The notes: generated by a model from the letters alone, not told the origin. A stretch of 64,000 nucleotides of DNA from Algibacter lectus (GCF_900112395.1 NZ_FOLN01000010.1:112090-176089), one strand, 5' to 3'; shown: positions 7,826 to 19,141, counted from the first letter of the stretch. Translations and numbers: made by a program.

Positions 7826-8734
7826 ATGGCTTTTAAAGTGAAGTACGCGCTATTTTTACTTTTAGTGTCGTCGGTTGCCTTTTCTCAAAAAGAATTTAAT
7901 TCTTTTTTTATACCTAGTGATTCTTTAAATACCTCGCGGCGTAATGTTGTGGTTTATAGTGAAGCTGCACTTGCAAGTATTACTTTAATTGGGTTAAACC
8001 AACTGTGGTATGCCGATTACGAGCGTTCAAAATTCCATACCTTAAATGATAATGATGAGTGGTTGCAAATGGATAAATTTGGCCATGCCTTTTCAGCTTA
8101 TCAAATGGGGAAGCATGGTGCACAGCTTTTAAATTGGAGTGGTGTAAGTGGAAAAGGTCAAATTTTATATGGTGCTACTTTAGGCTTTGGATTTCTTACA
8201 GCTGTAGAAATGCTGGATGGTTATTCTGATGAATGGGGTTTTTCTTGGGGTGATATTTTAGCAAATGCATCGGGTACAAGTTTGTATATTGGGCAAGAAT
8301 TATTGTGGAAAGAGCAACGAATTGCGCTTAAATACAGTTTTCATCAAACAAAATATGCTAAACAAAACCCAGATAAGCTTGGAAACGGACTATTAGAAGA
8401 GGTGTTAAAGGATTATAATGGGCAAACCTATTGGCTTAGTGCTAACATGCATGCGTTCTTTAAGGACAGTAAGATTCCAAAATGGCTCAATCTAGCTGTG
8501 GGTTACGGTGGAGAGGGCATGTTGGCTGGTGTAAGCAGTAATGTTAATGATTTGTTAATTAGTGATTTACGGCACAGGCAGGTCTTTTTAAGCCTTGATC
8601 TTGATTTAGAACATATAAAAACAAATTCAGCCTTTCTAAAAACTGTTTTTAGTGTTTTTAACATGATAAAATTACCATTTCCAACTCTCGAATTTGGTAA
8701 AAAAGGCTGTGTATTTCATCTATTGTACATTTGA
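7826..8734 (+). CDS. DUF2279-family exported protein
   Basis: 302 aa from the ATG at 7826; an in-frame GTG directly before it is a less likely start. A signal peptide ends at about SSVAFSQ. The central region has the family's features: KFGHAFSAYQMGKHG, then alternating hydrophobic stretches with GATLGFGFLTAVEMLDGYSDEWGFSWGD split over about 110-145, and a Trp/Tyr-rich C-terminal half (YWLSANMHAFF). DUF2279 proteins are widespread predicted periplasmic or lipid-facing proteins of Bacteroidota with no assigned function. Last gene of the dapF-mltG run. Confidence 0.8.
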   Translation: MAFKVKYALFLLLVSSVAFSQKEFNSFFIPSDSLNTSRRNVVVYSEAALASITLIGLNQLWYADYERSKFHTLNDNDEWLQMDKFGHAFSAYQMGKHGAQLLNWSGVSGKGQILYGATLGFGFLTAVEMLDGYSDEWGFSWGDILANASGTSLYIGQELLWKEQRIALKYSFHQTKYAKQNPDKLGNGLLEEVLKDYNGQTYWLSANMHAFFKDSKIPKWLNLAVGYGGEGMLAGVSSNVNDLLISDLRHRQVFLSLDLDLEHIKTNSAFLKTVFSVFNMIKLPFPTLEFGKKGCVFHLLYI

Positions 8735-8756
8735 TTTGTGTCGTTAAACGATTAAT

Positions 8757-8787
8757 TTTGTTAGTTTTAGAAAAAGCCGTACTTTTG
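8757..8787 (+). promoter_or_regulatory. Flavobacterial sigma-A promoter for the lysozyme-fold gene
   Basis: TTTG (8757-8760), 19 nt, then TACTTTTG (8780-8787), close to the published Bacteroidota consensus TTTG/TTG...TAnnTTTG. The gene starts 57 nt downstream. The -33 element also lies within an overlapping TAATTTTG (8753-8760), a possible second box. This is the best-formed promoter in the window. Confidence 0.7.
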
Positions 8788-8844
8788 CACGCTCAAAATT
8801 TCAGGTGAATTTAAATTGTAATTTCACTGAAGAATTTAGACATT

Positions 8845-9507
8845 ATGACAAAGAATATTGCAAGTTACTTAGTCTTGGTACTTTTTACAGTAATTGTGTT
8901 AAGTGTGTCGTTTTCATCAAATGATTCGATCGTAGATTTAAGTAAATATTCAACAGCAGGCTTAGAGTTAAATTATACTGTAAGTCTGGACGAAGGTATC
9001 AAAGATGATATTTTACTGTCAAACGACGAGGACAATGAATTTTCTCCATTTTTGGGAAAATCATTTGTAGGATTTAAAGAAGCTATAGGCTTTAAAGAAT
9101 CTAGAGGTAATTACGCTATTGTAAATACTTTTGGTTATTTAGGCAAATATCAATTTGGGACAGAAACTTTAAAGATGATTGGGATTAATAATCCGGAGGC
9201 ATTTTTAAAAAGTCCTAAATTACAAGAAAAGGCATTTATTGCCAACGCTGCAAGAAACAAATGGATTTTGCGACGTGACATTAAAAACTTTGTAGGGCGC
9301 CGCATTAACGGTGTGTTAGTTACAGAATCTGGTATTCTAGCAGCGGCACATTTAGCTGGTCCTGGCAGTGTTAAAACTTATTTAAGGAGTTATGGTTTAG
9401 ATAACTTCGCTGATGGTTTTGGAACCACAGTACAGTATTACATGAAGCGATTTTCTGGTTACGACACTTCGTTTGTAAAACCAGATAGACGAGCAAAAGC
9501 CATCTAA
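8845..9507 (+). CDS. Secreted or anchored lysozyme-fold (transglycosylase-like) protein
   Basis: 220 aa. An N-terminal hydrophobic segment (about 7-25) is followed by an acidic linker (50-66) and a compact domain (about 70-205). FKESRGNYAIVN with Glu at about 85, then GYLGKYQFG, resemble the catalytic Glu region of lysozyme/SLT-fold enzymes. LAAAHLAGPG (about 167-176) resembles the second conserved block of that fold. I infer a peptidoglycan lytic enzyme near mltG, but full catalytic competence is not proven. It has its own promoter and ends 12 nt from a convergent gene. Confidence 0.65.
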   Translation: MTKNIASYLVLVLFTVIVLSVSFSSNDSIVDLSKYSTAGLELNYTVSLDEGIKDDILLSNDEDNEFSPFLGKSFVGFKEAIGFKESRGNYAIVNTFGYLGKYQFGTETLKMIGINNPEAFLKSPKLQEKAFIANAARNKWILRRDIKNFVGRRINGVLVTESGILAAAHLAGPGSVKTYLRSYGLDNFADGFGTTVQYYMKRFSGYDTSFVKPDRRAKAI

Positions 9508-9519
9508 AAGGGGTTTAAA

Positions 9520-10236
9520 TTAGCTTTTATGTATAATGAATAGCGTTGGTCTTTTATGAAGGTCAACGCTATTTTTTTGCCAAGCTGCGGCATTTTTAGT
9601 TTTTATAAACTCCGTGTCTAAAGTAATATCGCAAGCCACACAGATATCTGTGTTTTTCTCTAAAATGCTGCTTAAATCTTCTAGCATTTTGTTATTTCTA
9701 TAAGGAGTTTCAATAAACAATTGAGATTGATTATGTTCGAAAGATAAGCGTTCTAAGCGTTTAATTTCGGCTTTACGCTCAGCTTTATCAATAGGTAAGT
9801 AGCCGTTAAAAGCAAAGCTCTGTCCGTTCATGCCAGAACTCATCATAGCCATTAAAATAGACGATGGTCCAACAAGTGGTACTACCTTTATGTTTTTTTC
9901 ATGAGCTATTTTTACAACATCAGCTCCTGGATCTGCTACACCAGGGCAACCTGCTTCAGATAAAAGGCCTACGTTAATACCTGTTAAACAAGGATTTAAA
10001 AAGGCTGGTAATTCGCTAGCTTCTGTACGTTTGTTTAAAAGAAACAATTGTAAAGCGGGTTGTGATTTTGCCGGACATATCTTCTTTATAAATCGACGTG
10101 CTGTTTTTTCATTTTCAACAATAAAAACATCAATTTTATCTATAGTATTTTTTACAGTTATAGGCAAAACATCAAGTGGATTATTGTCTCCTAAAGTGGT
10201 TGGTATTAAGTAAAGTTGGCCTATAGCAGATGTCAT
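9520..10236 (-). CDS. SAM-dependent methyltransferase of the tetrapyrrole-methylase fold (RsmI-like)
   Basis: 238 aa. N-terminal GQLYLIPTTLGDN replaces the usual 'VGTPIGNL' of RsmI. The core has LLSEAGCPGVADPGADVV (about 94-111) and VPLVGPSSILMAMMSSG, characteristic of RsmI-type 16S rRNA 2'-O-methyltransferases. It is shorter than classical RsmI (about 280 aa) and represents the variant common in Bacteroidota; target C1402 is inferred, not shown. It starts 1 nt after the phosphatase gene stop, in the dnaA-phosphatase-methyltransferase run. Confidence 0.85.
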   Translation of the reverse strand: MTSAIGQLYLIPTTLGDNNPLDVLPITVKNTIDKIDVFIVENEKTARRFIKKICPAKSQPALQLFLLNKRTEASELPAFLNPCLTGINVGLLSEAGCPGVADPGADVVKIAHEKNIKVVPLVGPSSILMAMMSSGMNGQSFAFNGYLPIDKAERKAEIKRLERLSFEHNQSQLFIETPYRNNKMLEDLSSILEKNTDICVACDITLDTEFIKTKNAAAWQKNSVDLHKRPTLFIIHKS

Positions 10237-10237
10237 T

Positions 10238-10693
10238 TTATTCCGAAGTTAAATTATGGGCAATAGATATGCATGCTTCATTTAGCATGTTGTAAATGTT
10301 TTCAAATCCATTGGTTCCTCCGTAATAAGGATCTGGTACATTAAAATCTTGAGCTGGGTAAACTTCGTTTAAAATGAAATTTACTTTAGAAACGTCTTCA
10401 TTGTTTCTCGCTAGTTTTATAACATTGTTGTAGTTAGAGTCGTCCATAACATAAATAAGATCGAAGGTATCAAAATCGGAAACCGAAAATTGCCTTCCTC
10501 TTAAGTTTGAAATATTTATGCCATACTTTTTAGCTACAGCAATAGAACGCGGATCTGGTGCATTACCGGTGTGGTAATTTGCGGTTCCTGCAGAATCTAC
10601 AATAAAGTGTTTTGGTAGTTTTGCTCTTAAAATACCTTCGGCAAGTGGGGAACGACAAATGTTTCCCAAGCATACCATCAGAATTTTAGTCAT
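10238..10693 (-). CDS. Low-molecular-weight protein-tyrosine phosphatase
   Basis: 151 aa. The P-loop CLGNICRS (Cys8 to Ser15) is the C-x5-R-S catalytic motif and sits at the N-terminus as expected. The general acid Asp is at about 121 in VPDPYYGG. In bacteria these enzymes dephosphorylate tyrosine kinases of polysaccharide export, arginine-phosphorylated proteins or small phosphates; no kinase is nearby, so the substrate is unknown. It lies 12 nt downstream of dnaA and 1 nt upstream of the RsmI-like gene, on the same strand. Confidence 0.93.
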   Translation of the reverse strand: MTKILMVCLGNICRSPLAEGILRAKLPKHFIVDSAGTANYHTGNAPDPRSIAVAKKYGINISNLRGRQFSVSDFDTFDLIYVMDDSNYNNVIKLARNNEDVSKVNFILNEVYPAQDFNVPDPYYGGTNGFENIYNMLNEACISIAHNLTSE

Positions 10694-10705
10694 TTTAAAA
10701 CAGTT

Positions 10706-12133
10706 TTAAACAGAAAGTTTTTTCGAAATATCTTCAACGTATTTTTTAAATTGTTTATCTGTTGAAGATAAGTTGTCTACCGTTTTACATGCGTGTAAAA
10801 CCGTTGCGTGGTCGCGTTTTCCTATTTGAGAACCAATACTTGCTAACGATGCTTTTGTTAATTTCTTAGCAAAAAACATAGCTAATTGTCTGGCTTGTAC
10901 AATATGGCGTTTTCTAGTTTTAGATTGCAGTGTATCGATATCCATTTGGAAATAATCCGATACTACTTTTTGAATGTAATCTATAGAAACTTCGCGTTTT
11001 GTGTTTTTCACAAACTTCTCAACAATGGTTCTCGCTAAATCAATAGTGATTTCTTTTTTGTTGAAAGAGGATTGTGCTATTAACGAAATAATAGCGCCTT
11101 CTAATTCGCGGACGTTAGTTTTTATGTTTTTAGCAACATAATCTATAATGTCTTCTGGCATTTCAACACCATCGCGATATAATTTATTCTTTAAAATAGA
11201 AACGCGTGTTTCAAAATCAGGATGTTGTAACTCTGCTGAAAGTCCCCATTTAAAACGAGATAATAAGCGTTGTTCAATATCTTGCATATCAACAGGTGCT
11301 TTATCACTTGTTAATATCACTTGTTTTCCATTTTGATGTAAATGATTAAAAATGTGAAAGAAAACATCTTGTGTTCCTGTTTTTCCTGTTAGGAATTGCA
11401 CATCATCAATAATTAAAACATCTATAATTTGATAGAAATGAATAAAATCGTTTCTATTATTTTTCTTAACAGAATCTATATATTGTTGCGTAAATTTTTC
11501 AGCAGAAATATATAAAACCGTTTTTTCAGGATATTTATCTTTAATATCAACACCAATAGCGTGCGCCAAATGCGTTTTACCTAGACCAACACCTCCAAAA
11601 ATTAATAATGGATTAAAAGATGTGCCACCTGGCTTAGCCGCTACAGCTAATCCTGCACTTCTAGCTAAACGGTTAGAATCACCTTCTAAAAAGTTTTCGA
11701 AACTGTAATTAGGGTTTAATTGCGACTCTATTTTTACATTTCTAATTCCTGGAATTACAAACGGATTACGTAATTCGGGGTTTTTATTGTTTAAAGGAAT
11801 GTCTACATCTTGTGATTTTAAACCACTTCTGTTAGAACTCGGAATTCTTTCTGTAAAAGGTTGTTTGTTGCCATATGTGTTTTCCATTTTAATAATGTAA
11901 ACTAGCTTGGCTTTTTCACCTAATTCTTTAGTTAGGGATACTTTTAAAATCTTAACATAGTGCTCTTCTAACCATTCGTAGAAGAACTTACTGGGCACCT
12001 GAATGCTTAAAGCATTATCAGTTAGTTTAACTGCTATTATTGGTTCAAACCAGGTTTTATAAGCTTGCGGTTGAATATTATCCTTTATGAATTCTAGACA
12101 ATTATTCCATACCGTTTGCGCAGTTATACTCAT
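10706..12133 (-). CDS. dnaA: Chromosomal replication initiator DnaA
   Basis: 475 aa. Domain I is about 1-85, a variable linker about 86-140, then the AAA+ domain with Walker A GGVGLGKTH (about 180-188) and Walker B VLIIDDVQF (about 239-247). VRELEGAII lies near the sensor region, and the C-terminal DNA-binding domain has IGKRDHATVLHACKTV. It binds DnaA boxes and opens oriC. The gene is followed by a phosphatase and a methyltransferase rather than dnaN. Its upstream 180 nt contain only one near-match to a DnaA box (TTGTTCACA, minus strand, about 12216-12224), so there is no evidence that oriC lies here. Confidence 0.97.
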   Translation of the reverse strand: MSITAQTVWNNCLEFIKDNIQPQAYKTWFEPIIAVKLTDNALSIQVPSKFFYEWLEEHYVKILKVSLTKELGEKAKLVYIIKMENTYGNKQPFTERIPSSNRSGLKSQDVDIPLNNKNPELRNPFVIPGIRNVKIESQLNPNYSFENFLEGDSNRLARSAGLAVAAKPGGTSFNPLLIFGGVGLGKTHLAHAIGVDIKDKYPEKTVLYISAEKFTQQYIDSVKKNNRNDFIHFYQIIDVLIIDDVQFLTGKTGTQDVFFHIFNHLHQNGKQVILTSDKAPVDMQDIEQRLLSRFKWGLSAELQHPDFETRVSILKNKLYRDGVEMPEDIIDYVAKNIKTNVRELEGAIISLIAQSSFNKKEITIDLARTIVEKFVKNTKREVSIDYIQKVVSDYFQMDIDTLQSKTRKRHIVQARQLAMFFAKKLTKASLASIGSQIGKRDHATVLHACKTVDNLSSTDKQFKKYVEDISKKLSV

Positions 12134-12314
12134 TTTAAAGACTCTTGTTGTTTGTTAATTTTATGGATGAAAAAACGAATTTCCATATCCCTCCATTTTG
12201 TGCTTGGCAAAGATGTGAACAAAATTCTTAAAAAAAAAATGAATTACTATTGAATAATTGGAATTTTTTCCTCAAGTTTAAGCACATGTCGAAACTACAA
12301 AAAATTATTCAAAT

Positions 12315-12719
12315 ATGGTCGTGAAATCCGATGAAATACAAATAAGAGTGAGATACGGTGAAACAGACCAAATGGGAGTCGTTTATCACGGAAATTATGC
12401 ATTATATTTAGAAATGGGCCGTATTGAATGGCTAAGAAAACTAGGCATTTCATATAAAACTATGGAAGAAAATGGAATTATGTTGCCAGTGGTTTCTTTA
12501 AATGTAAATTATAAAAAACCAGCAGGTTACGATGACCTAATTAATGTAAAAACACAACTCAAAAAAAGACCCACTGCCAAAATAGAATTTGAGTACGAAA
12601 TTACAAATGAGCAAGGTGAGCTTTTGTCTACAGCAAGCACGATTTTAGTGTTTGTAGACATGAAAACGAAGCGTCCAACAAAAGCACCTCAATATATTTT
12701 AGATATTCTTGAGGGATAA
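12315..12719 (+). CDS. Acyl-CoA thioesterase, YbgC/4HBT hotdog family
   Basis: 134 aa. RVRYGETDQMGVVYHGNY contains the hotdog-fold catalytic Asp (about 18) and the family's H-G-N-Y block. EMGRIEWLRKLG is the next helix and KRPT-AKIEFEYEI the sheet. YbgC-type enzymes hydrolyse short or aromatic acyl-CoA or acyl-ACP thioesters and often sit with Tol-Pal genes, which are absent here. Divergent from dnaA and convergent with the YigZ gene. Confidence 0.92.
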   Translation: MVVKSDEIQIRVRYGETDQMGVVYHGNYALYLEMGRIEWLRKLGISYKTMEENGIMLPVVSLNVNYKKPAGYDDLINVKTQLKKRPTAKIEFEYEITNEQGELLSTASTILVFVDMKTKRPTKAPQYILDILEG

Positions 12720-12745
12720 AAATTTTTTATTTTTTTTGAACGGAT

Positions 12746-13381
12746 CTAAATTTGCTTGATTTGTATTTCGAAAAGATGGTTAAATTTTTCAAAAACGGCT
12801 TCAGATTCTTTTTTTCTAACGGAAATTGTAATCTGACAGTCTAATTCTAGTTTTTGATTCGTGATATTTAAGTTACGCTCTTTAATAACACGCATTACTT
12901 TATTCATGTTTTTATAATCGAAAGTAATGAGGTAATCTATATTAATTGTTTTCTCAATAATTTGGGAAGCTTCTAAAGCAAGTTGCGCGGTGGTTTTGTA
13001 TGCGTTTATTAAACCACCAACGCCTAGTTTAACGCCTCCAAAATAGCGAACAACTACAATTAAGATGTTGGTAACATCAAAAGATTGAATTTGTCCGTAA
13101 ATAGGCATCCCAGCGCTGTTGTTGGGTTCGCCATCATCATTTGCGCGGTAACTTATGGTTTCGGCACCTATTTGATAGGCGTAACACCAATGTCTAGCAG
13201 AATGATGCTCTTTTTTTAATCCTTCTATATGAAGCTTTACATCGTCTTCATTTAAAATAGGAAAGGCATAGCCAAAGAATTTACTGTTTTTATCTTTAAA
13301 CAAAACAGGTTCTATAGCTTTGGTAATCGTTTTATAAGTGTCTTTTTCAGTCAAATTAAAATAAGTCGCTTTTGGTTTCAA
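12746..13381 (-). CDS. YigZ/IMPACT family protein
   Basis: 211 aa. The N-terminal UPF0029/IMPACT domain has SARHWCYAYQIG, NDDGEPNNSAGMPI and RYFGGVKLGVGGLI, all signature stretches. A small ferredoxin-like C-terminal domain follows. In eukaryotes IMPACT modulates GCN2; the bacterial role is unknown. Its start overlaps the 3' end of the HAD gene by 26 bp, so the two are translationally linked in a LEA lipoprotein-ribD-HAD-yigZ operon. Confidence 0.92.
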   Translation of the reverse strand: MKPKATYFNLTEKDTYKTITKAIEPVLFKDKNSKFFGYAFPILNEDDVKLHIEGLKKEHHSARHWCYAYQIGAETISYRANDDGEPNNSAGMPIYGQIQSFDVTNILIVVVRYFGGVKLGVGGLINAYKTTAQLALEASQIIEKTINIDYLITFDYKNMNKVMRVIKERNLNITNQKLELDCQITISVRKKESEAVFEKFNHLFEIQIKQI

Positions 13382-13967
13382 ATAAAGTGCAAACGTCTTC
13401 GGTTTCTGGATTTATGTGCCAAGTAGCAAACTTTAATCCTTTTGCAGTTTCAATGTTATCTTGATTATCATCAATAAACAAGCACTCATCAGCATTTAAT
13501 TTATTTTCGTTTAAAACAAATTCAAAAATATCGGCATTAGGTTTTCTTAAATTTATTTCGTGAGATAAGTAAAAAGCATCGAAACAGTTTTTAAATTCAT
13601 CGTAGAAAGAAAGACTTTCTTTAATAGAATCTATATGGAGTTCGTTGGTGTTACTCAACAAAATAAGTTTATATTCTCCAGATGCTTTAAGGTTTTTTAT
13701 AAACTCTAATCTTTCTTTAGGGAAGTGTTTTAGCATGTAATTCCATGTGTAAATCAAATCTTCTTCCGAAAGTTTAGGGAAGTTTTCTTTATAAAAACTT
13801 AAAAATTCTTCTGTTGAAATTAAGCCTTGTTCGTAAAAACTATTAAACGCCGTAATTTCCTCAGAAAAAGAATCAATTTCTAAGGTTTCAAAAGCATATT
13901 TAGCAGCGCCATCGATATCAAGGTTTATAAATACGTTTCCGAAATCGAAAATTAATGTTCTAATCAT
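13356..13967 (-). CDS. HAD-superfamily hydrolase
   Basis: 203 aa. HAD motif I is IFDFGNVFINLD, but the second residue expected to be the acid/base Asp is Asn (DFGNV), as in many epoxide-hydrolase/YihX-like members. Motif II is LLSNTNELH, motif III the Lys in NLRKPNADIF, and motif IV CLFIDDNQDN. Substrate unknown; sugar-phosphate or FMN/riboflavin-phosphate phosphatase activity would suit the adjacent ribD but is inferred only from position. It overlaps ribD by 8 bp and the YigZ gene by 26 bp. Confidence 0.9.
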   Translation of the reverse strand: MIRTLIFDFGNVFINLDIDGAAKYAFETLEIDSFSEEITAFNSFYEQGLISTEEFLSFYKENFPKLSEEDLIYTWNYMLKHFPKERLEFIKNLKASGEYKLILLSNTNELHIDSIKESLSFYDEFKNCFDAFYLSHEINLRKPNADIFEFVLNENKLNADECLFIDDNQDNIETAKGLKFATWHINPETEDVCTLFETKSDLF

Positions 13968-14991
13968 TTTTATATATTTTTAAAAGATCTGTAAGTATGT
14001 ATTCTTCATGAACTAATTGTCCTGAAATATGTGGTGCTTTAACACCAGTTTTAAATGTTGTCTGTCCAGTAAAAACTCGAGCTTCGTCCCAAAGATTTTC
14101 GTCTATAAATGTTTGTAATGTTTGTGCGCCACCTTCAATAATTACAGAATTTATGTTATTATTATAAAGTATAATGCTTATCTGTTTTGCTATGTCGGTT
14201 TTTGACTCCCAATCTATGGTTTCGGAGTTTTTATTGATGTTTTTTTCGGTAATCCTGATAGTTTGAGCGGCATCATTAAAAATAGTTAAATTATCAGGGA
14301 GTCTTTCTGTTTTGTCTAAAACAATTCTAATAGGGTTTTTTCCTGTAAAATCTCGAGTTGTTAAAGATGGATTATCCGCTAGTGCTGTTTGTGTGCCCAC
14401 TAAAATGGCTTGTTCTTCTGCGCGCCATTTGTGCACCAATTGCCTAGAGTAGGTGTTGGTAATCCAAACTGGTTTTTGTTCATCTTTACTTATTGGAGCA
14501 ATAAAACCATCGCTAGTTTCTGCCCATTTCAAAATAATATAAGGTCTTTTTTTATTATGAAATGTAAAAAAGCGTTTGTGGTGCGCTCGACATTTTTTTT
14601 CTAAAATACCAACAACTACGTTGCATCCAGCTGCTTTTAGTCGTTTTATACCTAAGCCTGCTACTTTTTCAAAATCGTCTACACAACCAATTACTACATT
14701 GGGTATTTGGTGTTTAATAATTAAGTCGCTACAAGGAGGTGTTTTTCCATAATGTGCGCAAGGTTCTAGTGTAACATATATGGTGGCTTGTTTTAAAAGC
14801 GTTTTATCGTTTACAGAATTCATGGCGTTTACTTCGGCGTGATTTCCACCGTATGTACTTGTATATCCTTCGCCAATAATTTTGTTATTGCAAACAATTA
14901 CACTACCAACCATTGGGTTTGGGCGTGTGCTTCCTAGTCCGTTTTTGGCAATTTCTAAACAGCGTGTTATGTAGGTTTCGTGTGTATTCAA
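13960..14991 (-). CDS. ribD: Bifunctional riboflavin biosynthesis deaminase/reductase RibD
   Basis: 343 aa. The N-terminal cytidine-deaminase-like zinc domain has HAEVNAM (His51, Glu53) and TLEPCAHYGKTPPCSDLI (Cys78, Cys87). The C-terminal reductase domain is about 150-343 (WAETSDGFIAP, VGTQTALADNPSLTTR, EGGAQTLQTFID). It performs the second and third steps of riboflavin synthesis, deamination then reduction of the ribosyl side chain. It starts 2 nt after the LEA lipoprotein gene and overlaps the HAD phosphatase gene by 8 bp, which would suit the unassigned dephosphorylation step of the pathway. Confidence 0.96.
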   Translation of the reverse strand: MNTHETYITRCLEIAKNGLGSTRPNPMVGSVIVCNNKIIGEGYTSTYGGNHAEVNAMNSVNDKTLLKQATIYVTLEPCAHYGKTPPCSDLIIKHQIPNVVIGCVDDFEKVAGLGIKRLKAAGCNVVVGILEKKCRAHHKRFFTFHNKKRPYIILKWAETSDGFIAPISKDEQKPVWITNTYSRQLVHKWRAEEQAILVGTQTALADNPSLTTRDFTGKNPIRIVLDKTERLPDNLTIFNDAAQTIRITEKNINKNSETIDWESKTDIAKQISIILYNNNINSVIIEGGAQTLQTFIDENLWDEARVFTGQTTFKTGVKAPHISGQLVHEEYILTDLLKIYKND

Positions 14992-14993
14992 TA

Positions 14994-15449
14994 TTAAAAT
15001 TTTATTTTAACGTTTTGGGTTTCGTTAACAGCATAACTATGCGAAAAACCAAAGGTTTTATAATTGATTTCTCCTGTGTATTGAATTTTAACCTTTTTGC
15101 TAAATAAGCTTCCTAATAATCCACTTAGGTTTTTATTGCTAAAAATACTGTCTGTTGGAATTTGAGCTTTTAACGGAATTGTAAATTCTTTTTTTGCCGG
15201 AACATCAAAATGTTCTGCCGATATATGTCCCATTTCATTATCGTTAACAAATATTTTAATGGCATCGGTTTGCAATTCGCCTCCAATATCGTTAGGGTTT
15301 AAAAACAGGGCATCGGCTGTAAACGTTACGTTTTTAGATGTTGACTCTAAGATTTTAATGTTTTGTACGCCTATAAAAGTCGGTTTTTCGGTTACAGTAC
15401 AACTTAGAAAAGAGATGAGTAGTGTTGATAAAATTATGAGTTTCTTCAT
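14994..15449 (-). CDS. LEA type 2 (WHy-domain-like) lipoprotein
   Basis: 151 aa. A signal peptide ends in the lipobox LISFLSC with Cys at about 17. The rest is a beta-rich domain: LNPNDIGGELQTDAIKIFVN and DVPAKKEFTIPLKAQIP have the N-P-N and small-beta pattern of LEA14/WHy proteins, which are linked to desiccation or stress in other organisms. The function here is unknown. First gene of the operon with ribD, 2 nt apart. Confidence 0.75.
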   Translation of the reverse strand: MKKLIILSTLLISFLSCTVTEKPTFIGVQNIKILESTSKNVTFTADALFLNPNDIGGELQTDAIKIFVNDNEMGHISAEHFDVPAKKEFTIPLKAQIPTDSIFSNKNLSGLLGSLFSKKVKIQYTGEINYKTFGFSHSYAVNETQNVKIKF

Positions 15450-15503
15450 TACGTTTTTTTCGGATTTACTGTATCTTCACCAGACAAAAAGCAAAGTTTT
15501 ATA

Positions 15504-15995
15504 GTGAACAAAGATAATATAGTTATTCGAGAAATTGGGCCTAATGACAACGCAGGAATCGAGCAAGTTATCAGGGCGTGTTTTCATGAGTTTAATATTC
15601 CTTTAGAAGGTACGGCTTACACCGATCTAGAAACCAAACAAATTTTTCAGGCTTACCAAAATACAAATGATGTTTATTTTGTTATTGAAGTAGATGGTGA
15701 AATTTTAGGAGGCGGTGGTTTAAAGCCTTTAAGCGGTTTTGAAACTACGGTTTGTGAAATTCAGAAAATGTATTTTTCATCTAAAATTAGAGGTAAAGGG
15801 TACGGAAAACTTTTGTTTTCTAAATGTTTAGAAGCTGCTAAATCTTTGGGATATAAACAATGTTATATTGAATCGTCTACACAATTAAAAGCGGCTATTC
15901 ATATTTATGAAACTCATGGATTTAAACATCTAGACAGGGCTTTGGGTGATACTGGGCACTTTTCTTGTGGTGTTTGGATGCTAAAAGATTTATAG
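15504..15995 (+). CDS. GNAT family N-acetyltransferase
   Basis: 163 aa from a GTG start. The acetyl-CoA binding loop is visible in KMYFSSKIRGKGYGKLLF (R-x-x-G-x-G/A type). CYIESSTQLKAAIHIYETHGF is the C-terminal beta-alpha-beta of GNATs. GGGGLKPLSG and HFSCGVWMLKDL flank it. It resembles small MarR-associated or PhnO-like acetyltransferases; the substrate is unknown. It diverges from the LEA-ribD operon and precedes prmC. Confidence 0.9.
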   Translation: MNKDNIVIREIGPNDNAGIEQVIRACFHEFNIPLEGTAYTDLETKQIFQAYQNTNDVYFVIEVDGEILGGGGLKPLSGFETTVCEIQKMYFSSKIRGKGYGKLLFSKCLEAAKSLGYKQCYIESSTQLKAAIHIYETHGFKHLDRALGDTGHFSCGVWMLKDL

Positions 15996-16058
15996 TTTTT
16001 TAGTTTGAATCAAAATTAACAAGAGTAAATGCACTAAGTATTTCTAATTATTGAAAAA

Positions 16059-16928
16059 ATGAAGTTAAAAGACATTCAGAAAATATTTCACGACAAGTTA
16101 GAGCCATTTTTTCAATTAGAAGAAGTCGATAGTTTCTTTTATATTTTAATTGAAACCTATTATAAAGTAACACGTTTACAATTAGCAATGGATCGTGATT
16201 TAGAGGTCGAAAACGAGGCGCTTATTTTAGAAGCATTAATGTTGTTAGAGCAACAAATACCTATTCAATATATTTTAGGTGAAACCGAGTTTTACGGATT
16301 AACGTTTAAAGTAAACGATAACACTTTAATTCCAAGGCCTGAAACTGAAGAGTTGGTAAGTTGGGTGTTAAAATCGGTAGAAGAAAATAAAAGCATAAAT
16401 ATTTTAGATATAGGTACTGGCAGTGGTTGTATCGCTATTTCTATTGCCAAAAACTTACCAAATGCAAAGGTTTTTGCATTAGATGTTAGTGGTGAAGCTT
16501 TAAAGGTTGCTAGAGAAAATGCCGAGTTGAACCAGGTAGCTATTACTTTTATCAATCAAGATATATTATCGGTTGAAGGTGAGCAATTATTAGAAGATGC
16601 TAAATTTGATATCATTGTTTCTAATCCGCCTTACGTGCGTCATTTAGAGAAAAAGTTAATGCAAACTAACGTGTTGGAAAACGAACCGCATTTGGCACTT
16701 TTTGTTGATGATGAAAATCCGTTGGAATTCTACAAAGCTATTACCGAATTTGCAAGCCATAATTTAAAGGGAAACGGGCTTCTGTTTTTTGAAATAAATG
16801 AATATTTAGGAAACGAGATGATTCAATTATTAAAAGGAAATCATTTTAAAGACATCCATTTAAAACAGGATATGTTTAGAAAAGATAGAATGATTAATGG
16901 TGTTTTTACGGAACAAGAAACATTATAA
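16059..16928 (+). CDS. prmC: Peptide chain release factor N5-glutamine methyltransferase PrmC
   Basis: 289 aa. Methylates the Gln of the GGQ motif in release factors using SAM. The N-terminal helical substrate domain (1-75) is followed by a Rossmann methyltransferase: DIGTGSGCIAI (motif I, about 117-127), and the catalytic NPPY at 189-192. IPRPETEELV is a family hallmark just before motif I. No prfA is adjacent. Likely transcribed alone. Confidence 0.96.
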   Translation: MKLKDIQKIFHDKLEPFFQLEEVDSFFYILIETYYKVTRLQLAMDRDLEVENEALILEALMLLEQQIPIQYILGETEFYGLTFKVNDNTLIPRPETEELVSWVLKSVEENKSINILDIGTGSGCIAISIAKNLPNAKVFALDVSGEALKVARENAELNQVAITFINQDILSVEGEQLLEDAKFDIIVSNPPYVRHLEKKLMQTNVLENEPHLALFVDDENPLEFYKAITEFASHNLKGNGLLFFEINEYLGNEMIQLLKGNHFKDIHLKQDMFRKDRMINGVFTEQETL

Positions 16929-17012
16929 TTATATCAATAAATAATTCTATTTTCATTTAAAGAAATAAGAAATTGATGATTTTCAGTAGTTTTCTATTCA
17001 GATAGTATTTCC

Positions 17013-17020
17013 TAAATTTG
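17013..17020 (+). promoter_or_regulatory. Candidate -7 box for ligA
   Basis: TAAATTTG, a TAnnTTTG match, 68 nt before the ligA ATG. No -33 TTG recognised. Confidence 0.4.
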
Positions 17021-17043
17021 AAGCGTAAAATAAAAAGTGCTGA

Positions 17044-19092
<2,049 letters not shown>

Positions 19093-19141
19093 AAATAATC
19101 GATTAAAAGCATTTTAGTTCTATCAAATTAAGCTATTTGTT

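Noticed and set aside
12134..12314. Possible oriC upstream of dnaA
   Set aside because: Only one near-match to a DnaA box (TTGTTCACA, minus strand) and no box cluster or DUE pattern; dnaN is not adjacent either.
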